A stretch of 64,000 nucleotides of DNA from Exophiala sp. HKRS030 (Eukaryota; Ascomycota; Eurotiomycetes; Chaetothyriales; Herpotrichiellaceae). This document shows, in pieces, positions 45,296 to 55,077 of this stretch. Made by a program: the position numbers and the translations under genes. The notes below the pieces were generated by a model. The model saw only the letters and a program-made list of their open reading frames with translations. It had not been told where the DNA came from and did not search any database. The DNA is taken from the NCBI GenBank assembly GCA_023897205.1, contig JAHWDD010000007.1, positions 4,650,001 to 4,714,000 of the forward strand. Direction: 5' to 3'. The stretch's first letter is position 1. Each line of letters starts with the position of its first letter.

Positions 45296-46192
45296 CTAGT
45301 CACTTTGTTCTCCGATCCAATCCATTACTTTGAAGATGCCGGCTTCAATCGCCGCGTCAACAAGATATCCAATGCCCTCCAATCCAGGCTCTTCGATGAT
45401 ACTCACATCGTTCTCTTCTTTCAGCTTGATATCGCTATCACCGTGTATGCCGTGCGTGATGTTCCAGTACAACGTTTCATCTTCCTTCAACCCGACGTTG
45501 GGCCACAGCTTATGCCACCCCTCACAGCTTGGATCGACATAATTTCCAGAGCAATTTTGTATGAACATCATATACAGTCCACATTCACTCAAAGCCATTG
45601 TTGCACCGGTCATGGTATGGCTATCGAATTGACAAGTACCAACGGAGTGGTGAAGGATGTCATTGCAGTCATCCCTCGCACATTGTTCGTCAGTGCCATG
45701 GAGGTACAGTGTATCGGACACAATTGCACTAGGACGACGAGTAAAAAGGAACTCGACAACTAGACCATCGGTGTATATCAAACTAGTGTTGATTTGAGGG
45801 GCATCTGGATTGATGGACTCCTGTGTTGGGCTAGGAGGGTCAGAGAAGGGAAGCAGTGCCGGGTATTCATTATCTTCAAGTTTCCGAGTTTCGCCTTCCT
45901 TTGGCATTTTCCCAGGTTTGGCCATTCTGGCGCAGAAATAAGGACTGAGGCTTTGGACTATGGGTGGGTCGATGTACCAGCCATTTCCGCCTGTGACGCA
46001 GGAGATGTGGCCAGTACCGCCAGCGGATGATACTGTCTTTGTAGCTGGAAGATCTTGCGAATTCGTCGTAGTTGGAGTGGAAGTGATTTGTTGAGGATCT
46101 GTGGCCAAAGAAGAGACATGAGTGAGACACAGGAGAGCCACGATGAAGGCCACAAAGATTGTCATCGAGCCCTTGTTTGACATGCAGGCCAT
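45296..46192 (-). CDS. Secreted cysteine-containing protein of unknown function
   Basis: The chosen ATG (46190-46192) gives MACMSNKGSMTIFVAFIVAL, a signal peptide ending about residue 29 (THVSSLA). The longer frame back to 46417 would bury this signal behind 75 residues. The 298-residue product has a Thr/Ser-rich start and then a globular part. Several cysteines (HISCVTGG, SPYFCARMAK, DEQCARDDCNDI, VGTCQFD, LSECGLY, QNCSGNYVDPSCEG) could form disulfides. N-glycosylation sequons NTS, NCS and NIT are present. It ends in an acidic stretch. I do not recognise the family. A secreted or wall-associated location is inferred from the signal peptide; an effector-like role is possible but unsupported. 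Confidence 0.7.
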   Translation of the reverse strand: MACMSNKGSMTIFVAFIVALLCLTHVSSLATDPQQITSTPTTTNSQDLPATKTVSSAGGTGHISCVTGGNGWYIDPPIVQSLSPYFCARMAKPGKMPKEGETRKLEDNEYPALLPFSDPPSPTQESINPDAPQINTSLIYTDGLVVEFLFTRRPSAIVSDTLYLHGTDEQCARDDCNDILHHSVGTCQFDSHTMTGATMALSECGLYMMFIQNCSGNYVDPSCEGWHKLWPNVGLKEDETLYWNITHGIHGDSDIKLKEENDVSIIEEPGLEGIGYLVDAAIEAGIFKVMDWIGEQSD

Positions 46193-47718
46193 CTTGGTTT
46201 GGTAGTGGGTATGAGGTGGCGAGTCTGACGAGGAGAGATGGGATATGGTAGAAGAGGAGTTCGAGGAAGAGAATTTTCTCGACCAATGTGATATCTCACT
46301 GTTCACCAGGTGAGAAAGGTGTGAAACAGATGTGAAGAAGGTTTTCGAACAACCGATGAGGCGGATACTCGCAGATGGAGTGAAAGGGATGTTGCCCCCG
46401 CTCATATTGCCGGTCATCCCCAGGGTGAAGCATTGATATTCACTTGGGCATGGGTGTGGTAGAAAGAGTCAGGGAGAAATGGGAGCTGAGGTCGTCACAC
46501 TTGGAGCAGACTTTCACATTTTGTCCCCTTAGACGCAGTTGGCAATGCTGCTGTACCAGATTAAGTGTGATCATCCTTGGGACGGATGTAGAGGAGCAGG
46601 TATAGGCAATTTCCTGCTTTCATCAGGCCCTCCTAGCAATGTGAAAAAGGGGAATTTGGAGTGAGGTGTGCTTTGTTACCCAAGATGGAAGATTAGCAAA
46701 CGATCAAACGAAAATGGGACGATGATTCAGACTGTTGTGCAACAGACGAAGTCAGCGCCGTTGATGGACATTCAAAGTAAGCAGCTCATGTGCGTTGGTT
46801 GATGTACCACAGGTGCCTGCCTTATTAGGTACTTGGTACTTTAGGATGTTGCCTTTGAAGTTCCTTCTTCGAGCGAGACCATCGTGCCTTCCTTCATATC
46901 GAGAATCCATCTTTCTTCGCCTGCTGCGGCAGTTCCTCAACGCCTTGACGTCAACGTACTGTAGCCAACTGAGGAAGGCACAATGGCCCTCTTGAAACAG
47001 GTGCCTGCCTACCTTCATGTACTGACCATAGACCGACGAATCGATATCAGGAGATGAAGCTGTCCGTGGCCTTCAAGTTCATGCTTTACTCGGCTACCTA
47101 TGTAGCATGCATGGTAAGAACAATTGGAAATGATGTACCGCACAAATCCTAGTCAACCTCCACGAGTTGGTGTGCAACTGAACAGCTTGACGATATCGGA
47201 TTTGGTCAGTGTTGCGGCATACCTGCCTTGGTAGGTAGCGGGTAGCCCCTTAGCCCATCCCCAGACTAGCCTCCGCCCTCTATAATCCCTACTCCGCTAC
47301 CTTGTCGCAAAGTGTTCAGCCCTACCAACTTGGGCACGCTTGGGGCCTTGGGTTTGGGGACTCGGGGCGCCTCGGGCCTGGGCTGCCAGTCAAGATTTCC
47401 TCGGGGGAGGCAAGCACCTTCCATCACGTCGGACGCTTGTCCTCTTTTGCACAATTCCCGGTTGATGGCTTTATCGGGAACGACGCCGTACCTCGGCCCG
47501 TCTGAATTCGGGATTCTGAGTTCTGAGTCTCGAACGTACTTGCGTATGCAAAGGTCGACACCAAGTAAATCATTGACGAAGAAAACCTACTTCTGCGACT
47601 AATCAACAATTTCGTCCAGAGAACCGAAATCTTACTTATCTAGACATCTCTACACCACGTCGAACTTGCCTAAATATTCTTGCTTCCCAATCCGCCTTCA
47701 CCTCGGCTAATCGTCACT
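46193..47718. promoter_or_regulatory. Divergent intergenic region
   Basis: About 1.5 kb between the secreted-protein gene (-) and the SDR (+). GGGCGCCTCGGGCCTGGG-like GC-rich blocks occur at 47340-47390. Open frames here are featureless. It should hold both promoters. Confidence 0.45.
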
Positions 47719-48637
47719 ATGGGAAGCGCAGCTGCGGACGTCGATCTCGGCGACTTCAAGAACATTTTCAGTCTCGAAGGCAAAGTCGCCGTCGTTACTG
47801 GTGGTAGTCGTGGCCTAGGTCTCAATGTTGCTTCCGGGTACGCTCCTTGTCTCGTTCCGCTTGATCACAAGACCCCCGAACTCTGACTCTTATGATCCTC
47901 CTAGATTCCTTCAAGCAGGCGCATCAAAGGTCTACATCACCTCAAGAAAAGCAAAAGCTTGTGAGGAAGCCGTGGCCGCACTGAATGCACTCCCCAACAA
48001 ACGCCCTGGTGCCCTCGCCATTGCAGTAGCTGCAGATTCCTCCAAAGTCTCCGAAATCGAACGTCTAGTCGCCGAAGTATCAAAGACAACCGATCATGTC
48101 GATATCCTGTTTGCCAATGCCGGGGCCTCGTGGGGAGCGCCCTTTGATACCACTCCAGACAACTCATTCAGCAAGGTCATGGATCTCAATGTCAAGAGTG
48201 TCTTTTTCACAGCACAGAAATTCGCTCCCTTACTACAAAAGAATGCAACCACAGAAAATCCAAGCAGGATCATCATAACAGCGAGTATTGCCGGCCTGGG
48301 CCCAGGCACTTTAGGCGAGAATGCCACTTATGCATATTCGGCTTCAAAAGCCGCTGCCATTCACTTGGCCAAGAATCTGGCAGTTGATTTGGCTCCCAGA
48401 GGTATTTTAACAAATGCTATCGCTCCTGGTTTCTATCCGACCAAGATGGCCGTTGGTTTGATGGATTTGCAAGGTGGCCAAAAGGCTTTGGCCGCCGAAG
48501 TTCCAAACAGAAGATTGGGTACGCCAGAGGATATCGCGGGCTTGGTGGTATTTTTGTCCAGTAGAGCTGCGAGCCACATCAACGGTGCTGTCATCACCAC
48601 CGACGGTGGCTCATTGTTGTCGAGAGGCAAGTTGTAA
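47719..48637 (+). CDS. Short-chain dehydrogenase/reductase
   Basis: Exons 47719-47837 and 47905-48637 (67-nt intron, GTACGC...CCTAG) encode 283 residues. The start MGSAAADVDLGDFKNIFSLE precedes the NAD(P) motif VVTGGSRGLGLNVA. NAGAS, IITASIAGLGPG and the YSASKAAA pair supply the catalytic Asn, Ser, Tyr and Lys. DGGSLLSRGKL at the C-terminus resembles fungal 3-oxoacyl-reductase (RhlG-like) SDRs. The donor splits a Gly codon (GG/A), which confirms the join. It runs convergently into the HeLo-GGCT gene with only 51 bp between the stop codons, so their 3' UTRs should overlap. Confidence 0.9.
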
Positions 48638-48688
48638 ACCTATTGTTATAACGTCAAATGAGATGGACATTTCGAGATCCACAACGAA

Positions 48689-50104
48689 TCAATCCTCAGT
48701 CTTGTCCTTAAAGGCCGAAGCACCAGGTAACACATCGGTCAGGTCTTTGGTCGTCCCATAGAATTTAAAGGTCCATGCTTCAACTTCTCGAATCGTAAAG
48801 TTGTCGATAATCTTGATAGAGCATATTTCGGAACGGTACTCGTCTGTCTCCCCGTTGACCAGAATCCGCTCATGTTCAATACTCTCAACCAGGTAGGCGA
48901 CGCCGTCAACGACAGCCTGGGCTGGTCCCTGCAACAAACAACGCCATGATCCCCACATTGCCACTGAATGGCCATGAAGTTGAGCTGGATAGAGATGCGG
49001 CCGTTCTCTCAACCTCAACTGTGTTTTGAGCGCATCTGCATCTCGCGTAAATCCGTAGAAGAAATAGAACCGAGGCTTCCAATCCAATGTGGCATCCGTT
49101 CTGACCCTCTTAAGCGGCGGTGACGACGACAATGAAGCAGCAGCAGCAGCCTGCTGGCTCGGCTCCACAGACGCCTGCGCAGAAGTCAACTCGAGAACAC
49201 GATGCTTCAGCTCCGTCAGACTCATATTCTCGATCTCGTCTTCAACGCCAGTCGCAGTCTCCGTCACGACATCGGTATTCCACCGCTCCACATCGACACC
49301 CTCTGTGCGAGCAGCGTGGAACCCAGACACGATCTCCGAAGTATTGGCAGCCTCCTCGGCCAAAGCCGGATAATCAGCCTCACACACGTCTGAGACCATA
49401 TCCAACGTCTCGAGATCCGTAATACGTCTTATCCGTGACCGGGTGAATTTGGCTTGTTCCTTGACACTGCCGATCGGCACGGTGATGGCTTGAAGCCCGT
49501 CGACGAGGTTCTTGACTTCGGTGATCAGAGCGCTGAATTTCTGCCGGTCGCGGATCACCCAGCGGGCTTTGTTGGCGCTGCTGGTGGTGGTAGCTGTAGG
49601 CGACGACGGTGAGAGGGGATCGCGTCTACCTCCATTTTTGGTCTTGCCGCCAAACGAGGAAAATGCCACGATCAGATTCTCTTTAGCAGTAGACAGCAGT
49701 CGTCGATCAGTCGAGCCTACCGCTCTACCAGCGCCAGCGCCAGCGCGTATCACGTCCTCGCCTGGCTCAATGGCCGTGTAGTACGCAGCACAACCATAAC
49801 GATTAGTGATTTTGTCACTATCAGTGAACAACTCACGCACAGCCGTCAGACTGTGCAAGACAACAGGGCGGAAATGATGACCGTCGAAATTATACGATGT
49901 GCGCTCGCCGTCGACATCGAGCAGCCCGACGTTGACTCCCCACGCGTACAGGCGGCAACGCTCAATAGTCAAGCGCAGGATCAGTCGGTGGTACTCGGAC
50001 TCCTGCTTCTGCGCGGCCTGAATCAGGTCGAACGACTCGATGCAGATCTTTAGCAGCGCTGCGATCGTCAGGCCACTGGCTACGGCGCCGAGGACTTCGG
50101 CCAT
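48689..50104 (-). CDS. HeLo domain fused to a GGCT/AIG2-like domain
   Basis: One uninterrupted frame encodes 471 residues. Residues 1-230 look like the HeLo (prion-inhibition and propagation) domain. They start MAEVLGAVASGLTIAALLK, continue with IESFDLIQAAQ and ERCRLYAWGVNVGLLD, and later have RWVIRDRQKFSALITEVKN and LVDGLQ. HeLo is a helical-bundle, membrane-targeting cell-death domain of fungal non-self recognition, known from HET-S. A linker (about 235-345) with an Ala/Ser-rich and coiled segment follows. Residues 350-465 resemble gamma-glutamylcyclotransferase/AIG2: FYFFYGFTRD is the substrate-loop start, HLYPAQLHGHSVAMWGSW follows, and NGETDEYRSE holds the probable catalytic Glu. Known pieces, unusual pairing. 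I see no amyloid-like motif and no NB domain. It may be a death effector gated by a small-molecule-binding domain, or a soluble enzyme with a HeLo-like targeting module. Confidence 0.8.
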   Translation of the reverse strand: MAEVLGAVASGLTIAALLKICIESFDLIQAAQKQESEYHRLILRLTIERCRLYAWGVNVGLLDVDGERTSYNFDGHHFRPVVLHSLTAVRELFTDSDKITNRYGCAAYYTAIEPGEDVIRAGAGAGRAVGSTDRRLLSTAKENLIVAFSSFGGKTKNGGRRDPLSPSSPTATTTSSANKARWVIRDRQKFSALITEVKNLVDGLQAITVPIGSVKEQAKFTRSRIRRITDLETLDMVSDVCEADYPALAEEAANTSEIVSGFHAARTEGVDVERWNTDVVTETATGVEDEIENMSLTELKHRVLELTSAQASVEPSQQAAAAASLSSSPPLKRVRTDATLDWKPRFYFFYGFTRDADALKTQLRLRERPHLYPAQLHGHSVAMWGSWRCLLQGPAQAVVDGVAYLVESIEHERILVNGETDEYRSEICSIKIIDNFTIREVEAWTFKFYGTTKDLTDVLPGASAFKDKTED

Positions 50105-50756
50105 GGTCGTTTCATGTAGACGAGGGGTTAGAGGGGACTCTTTGATTTGTAGGGAAGCACTACTGCAAAAGGCTTTTTCAGCAATTTACTTGTTGTTGGA
50201 CAGACATTCACATTTGACGACAAAGTAAGATATCAGGCAAAAAGTCGAGTAGGTCTCGCTTGTCGAGCTTGTGAGGAAGTGGTTGTCGACGACTTAAAGT
50301 ATCAAAACTCAGCCTCACCAGTCGACCGAATCAATCACATGGGCTAAGCTTCCCGCACTTCAACCAGGCATCCAATCGTGCTGGGTAGTCATCTAGTGAG
50401 GCACACGTCGTATCATGAGATAAGACACAAATGATTTATCTGCCTGCAGCCTACTTACTCGACTCGCAGGAGGTCTCGCATCTGGACCTTTTGAGCTGTG
50501 TGATAGTGAGCTATTTATGTGAGTGCTCCCTGATAGGTGATTTTTCGTCACGGGTGTCTGTGGTTCGAGCAATTAAGAATTTCGTCTCCATGTGAGTTGT
50601 CATCGTCAATATTGACAATCGTGTTGAGATATGTTTTTGCATTTGTCATACACAGATTGTAATTCCAAGTGTTTATTTGGACAGATATACCTATGTACAG
50701 CTTCCGATGCCTGACAAGGTCTTCAAATCGTTAAGTAGATCGACCTCCAAAGCACA
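50105..50756. other. Spacer: promoter of HeLo-GGCT and GH105 3' region
   Basis: About 650 bp with no convincing gene. It should hold the HeLo-GGCT promoter. Confidence 0.55.
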
Positions 50757-51914
50757 TCAGATATACAACCTCAAAAACTCCACCAGAGCCAGAATAGCCA
50801 TGGCCTGACCATACGGCATGCTCGTCCTCTCGATATCCATATAATGCTGCAGATCTCTGCCCATGCCCGTTCCGAAACTGACATCTTGCAACTCACCATC
50901 CTTGTTGATCCTCTGCACGACGGCGCGCACCGCCTTGAGTGCCGTCTCCGTGTACTCGTTCGAAATATATCGCCGCCTGACCGCTTTGAGTAGGCCGTAC
51001 GCAAACCCCGCCGTCGCGGATGCTTCCACGTAGCTGCCCTGGCCCTCGGGAACGTCCAGGAGGGTTCGCCACATGCCGTCTGGAGTCTGGAGTCTTCGGA
51101 GCGCTCTGCATTGTGCCTCGAGGACGGTGATGAGGTAGAGTCTCAATCCATCGTCTGACGCGAGATTCAGCAGCTCGATGAAATCCGGGATCGCAATGGT
51201 TAGCCAGGAATTGCCCCGGGCCCATCGTGCTCGGGCGAAGTTGTGTCCTAATGCGCCGTCACCGTCGCCATAGCTACCATCGTCCTTGTCGTGGAACTGC
51301 CATCCGTGAAAGAACAAGCCCGTTTGTGGATCAAACAGATACTGGATATGCAGGAGGAACTGCCTCTTGGCCTCCTCGACGTAATGCGGACGATTGAGCA
51401 GCAAGCCGATCTTCGCCAGTGGCATCACTGTCATCATCAACGTATCGTCCCAGAGTTGATTATGATTCTCCTCTAGGTAAGTTATATGCTGCATGCCGCC
51501 GAACTCGGTGCGCGGCAATTCATACATGGCCCATTCGCCCCACGCGTCCAGCCAGGGAATATAGCTGGCATCGCGGGTCTTTTCGTAGAGATAAGCCAGC
51601 GTCAGAAACACCGCCATCGTGTTGATGTTCTTGGTTGTGCCTTCGGCCAGTCGCGCCGTGAACCACTCTTGGATCGTCTTCAAGGCGGACGGTGAAGATG
51701 TCAGCTCGTGGTACTGGTAGAGGCCATACAGGCCGATGCCGTGGGTCCATTCCCAGTCGTGCCACCCTTTGGTGTCGATGATCCGGCCGTCGGGCAGTTT
51801 CAGAAGGAAATGCCCGCTTTCATCCTTGATGTTGACCAGGTTATCGATCAACCGCTCGATGTGCGCGTGGATGTCTTTGGCGCTTACGCCGTCGATACTC
51901 AATGGCGACGGCAT
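50757..51914 (-). CDS. GH105 unsaturated rhamnogalacturonyl/glucuronyl hydrolase
   Basis: A single exon encodes 385 residues, the usual length for GH105. Signatures of the alpha6/alpha6-barrel are DTKGWHDWEWTHGIGLYG, NHNQLWDDTLMMTVMPLAK, LFFHGWQFHDK, ALGHNFARARWARGNSWL and VPEGQGSYVEASATAGFAYG. The Asp pair in LWDDTLM should include the catalytic acid that hydrates the 4,5-double bond of unsaturated uronates. The N-terminus MPSPLSIDGVSAKDIHAHIE has no signal peptide, so the enzyme should be intracellular and needs an importer. A permease gene lies head-to-head across 972 bp. The pathway is pectin (rhamnogalacturonan) breakdown after lyase cleavage. Confidence 0.9.
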   Translation of the reverse strand: MPSPLSIDGVSAKDIHAHIERLIDNLVNIKDESGHFLLKLPDGRIIDTKGWHDWEWTHGIGLYGLYQYHELTSSPSALKTIQEWFTARLAEGTTKNINTMAVFLTLAYLYEKTRDASYIPWLDAWGEWAMYELPRTEFGGMQHITYLEENHNQLWDDTLMMTVMPLAKIGLLLNRPHYVEEAKRQFLLHIQYLFDPQTGLFFHGWQFHDKDDGSYGDGDGALGHNFARARWARGNSWLTIAIPDFIELLNLASDDGLRLYLITVLEAQCRALRRLQTPDGMWRTLLDVPEGQGSYVEASATAGFAYGLLKAVRRRYISNEYTETALKAVRAVVQRINKDGELQDVSFGTGMGRDLQHYMDIERTSMPYGQAMAILALVEFLRLYI

Positions 51915-52886
51915 TATCTGGTGGTATCCTTCCCGTTGTGATGATCCAGTCAGACGTCGGCCAACAGCGATAATTAGAACCTTCTCAAAGTAGAATTCCT
52001 TCTATTTCTTCCCTCCGAATCAGATTGAGCCAATTTGCACTTTTTCATCTTCGCTCCTCGTGCTCCCCGTCGATCCACTCACGCTGTCAAATACCCCGAG
52101 ACACTCAGAGATATACCGCCTTAAAAGGGTTTCTTCTATGCACATCATCGGATGCCATCGACCCGCCCCGCGGGACATGGGACAAGGTTATATCCACAAA
52201 AGCTTGCCCCCACTGCATACCCCCAAATCCAGTTGATTACTCTTTTCGGCTGGGTATCCACATATCCAATACCCGTAACCGGCATGGCTAAGGTGACGCT
52301 GCAGACCCCAGTGCAACACGGTCAAGTTCCTGATTCCAACCCAAGCCGGAGTTATTATACCCACAATCCATTCCACTCCATTCCATACGCCTCATCCCTG
52401 TCCGGGGTAGGTACTTTTCGGAGTTCTGGAGAATGGAGAAGGGCGTGCTTCTGCACAAAAATCCCTTCCTCACATCATACAACCCCGACCACACTTTTTC
52501 ACACCTGACTCGCACCTTGCCTTCAGTACAAGAGTCTGGTGACAAGTCGAGCCTTGTGGATCCCGGGGGATTTTGGGGAGGAACACAAGAAACGAAAATG
52601 AAAAAACAGGAAAATGGTGCTCTCGGTCGTAGCTGTGCCGAAAACGAGGAGTTGGGGAACGTCGATCCATGATCCTTTTGAGTTCCTCGTGGCTCAGGAA
52701 AGAAGGTTTATATGATTCATGAGAGGGTGCGATGATGTCTTTGCTTGCCTCTTCTCAACTGTTTCATCAGAAGGTCTTTCTGAGTTTTGCGGAGTTCATT
52801 TTCAGTATCGCATACATACTTTCCTCAAGGGGAATCACTGCCATCTTTGATTCAATCTGCAACGACGTGGAGAATATCGTAACATC
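51915..52886. promoter_or_regulatory. Divergent promoter region GH105 / MFS
   Basis: 972 bp between divergent starts. Frames inside (52025-52508 etc.) lack features. No operator is identified with confidence. Confidence 0.5.
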
Positions 52887-54780
52887 ATGGCTGGTGCAGA
52901 CAAGATCAATCCTCAGCAACATCCAAATGCAAGTGAGGCGGCGGAGGTGCCGGTCGACAAAGAGCACGATGTCTCACAGGTCGAACGCGTGCTTTCCAGC
53001 GCAAGCGATGTTCCTCACAAAGATCTAACCGACTATGATCGTGTGGACAAGGATGTGGCCAAGTATGTGCATTCCGAACGTCTGGAGATCACGCCCGAGG
53101 AAAACAAACGGTTGAGGAGGATGATTGATCTACGAGTCCTGGCGATCATGGTGCCGACTTACTTCCTCCAGGCTCTGGATAAAGGGACTATCTCCTTTGC
53201 GTCCATCATGGGGATCAGGGCCGACTTGGGCATCTTGGATGGTCAGAAGGTATGAAATTTTGCTTTGGACCCATATCACCTCTTACAGCAGCTTTATCGT
53301 ATCCATACTGACTCGGTTTGATTTGTTGTACTAGTACGCTTGGCTGACCACGTGTATTTACATCGCCGTGCTGGTTGTTGAATATCCGACCAATTGGGCC
53401 CTTCAACGCGTGCCCATTGCAAAGTATCTCTCCGTCAGCATCATTCTCTGGGGAACCATCCTCGCACTGCATTCCACAGCGACAAACTTCACCACGATTC
53501 TAGTCCTGCGGACTCTTCTCGGTATCTTCGAGGCCGTATGTCAACCAGCATTCTTGATCCTCAGCAGTATGTGGTACAAGCGTGAGGAACAGGCCGAGAC
53601 AGTCACGTACTGGTACATGATGAACGGAGGGCAGCAGATTGTCGGTGGTGTCCTTGCCTATGCCTTCACGCATATCAAGTCCGGCCCGTTGAAGTCGTGG
53701 CAGGCGCTCTTCGTCTCGTACGGTGTCGTGTCGGTGGCTTGGGGCTTCTTCGTCGGCTGGTGGATGCCCGATTCACCCATGAAGGCCAAGTGTTTCTCTG
53801 AAGAAGACAAGAGGAAGATGGTCGAGCGGGTGAGAAGTAACCAGACAGGGTTGCAGAACAAGAAGTTTCGCCCTGAGCAAGTCCGAGAGGCCTTCCTGGA
53901 CCCGCAGACATAGTGAGTTACCAAAAATCGAGAGGCGTCCCTGGGGATCTTTTCAGCTGACATGGGTGTCCTTTCAAAGTTGCTATTGTATGATCGCCAT
54001 CTGCACGACTCTTCCAACTTCAGGCCTTGGTGCCTTTGCCAACATCATCATCACTGGTAAGGCACAACAATACTCATTTGATATTTTCTTTCCCTGCTAA
54101 CTCCAGGACAACAGGCTTCAATTTCACGGTGCTCCAGACCCAGCTTCTCGCCATGGTTCTCGGCGCCGTCATCATCACCATCCTGCTCAGTTCGACTTGG
54201 CTTGTTAAACGCACAGGTCAAAACTGTCTGATCATGGGCATCTTCGTCATCCCGTCTATCATGGGTACCATTGTTCTCATGACGGTCGAAAACCACAGCA
54301 CATCGACGAAAGTAGGCCTTCTCGTTAGCTACTACATTGTTCTCTCGTTCTGGGCAGCTCAAACCTTGTCATTGAGTATGCTGTCACGAAACATCGGCGG
54401 TCAGACCAAGAAGTCGATCGTCGTGACCATGAACTTTGTTTCGTGGTGTGCAGGCAATGCAATCGGTAGGTTCTCCGGATCTCCCTGTATCTCCTGATGC
54501 ATGACTCGGATTGCTGACCTTCGATATTTAACTCACAGGCCCTCAAGTTTTCCTTTCAAACGATGCCCCACGATATCTGACTGCATTTTCCACGCACATG
54601 GGATGCTATGGAGTTCTGGTTTTCGTCATCGTCTTCCTTAGGATTCATCTTCTTCGCCAAAACAAGAAAAAGGACGAGTTGGCCGCGGCGGGTATTCGAG
54701 AAGCTGACGACAAGGAATTCATGCATGCTTTTGAGGATTTGACCGATCGTGAGAACCCGAATTTCCGATACATTTATTGA
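52887..54780 (+). CDS. MFS permease, anion:cation symporter (Dal5/allantoate-type) family
   Basis: Five exons (52887-53249, 53335-53912, 53980-54056, 54115-54465, 54539-54780) join in frame to 536 residues. Introns are 85, 67, 58 and 73 nt; the third acceptor of the set (TTTCAAAG, 53979) is the weakest. A long soluble N-terminus (1-90) precedes about 12 membrane helices. ALDKGTISFASIMGIRADLG and VEYPTNWALQRVPIAKYL, together with RTLLGIFEAVCQPAFLIL, are the family signatures. Members carry allantoate, nicotinate, pantothenate, biotin or sugar-acid-like anions. Because it faces the GH105 gene across a shared promoter region, import of unsaturated oligogalacturonide-type anions is the attractive guess. 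The MFS and NCS1 genes are convergent, with 297 bp between their stops. Confidence 0.9.
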
Positions 54781-55077
54781 GTTGGTATCGTGGGCCAGGT
54801 TGAAAGAACATTTGCAGAAAGCATGGGACGAGGTGGCCAATGTGGTCAAACAAGACCGGCCCTCACGAAACCATGATCTCCGGTGCTTTTGTTCTTATGC
54901 CTCGAATCATTAGCTTTGGTCGATATATTGAGTGGTAATGTAGCGCAAGCCCTTGGGCTGAACCCCGAGTCTTTAGAAAGATGGGAATGGTAACTCTATT
55001 CTCCGGATTTACTTTTCCGTAATTGTTGACTGGTCCATATCAAAAGTACCTCGTGGTGTGAGAAAGCTTTGTAAAGT

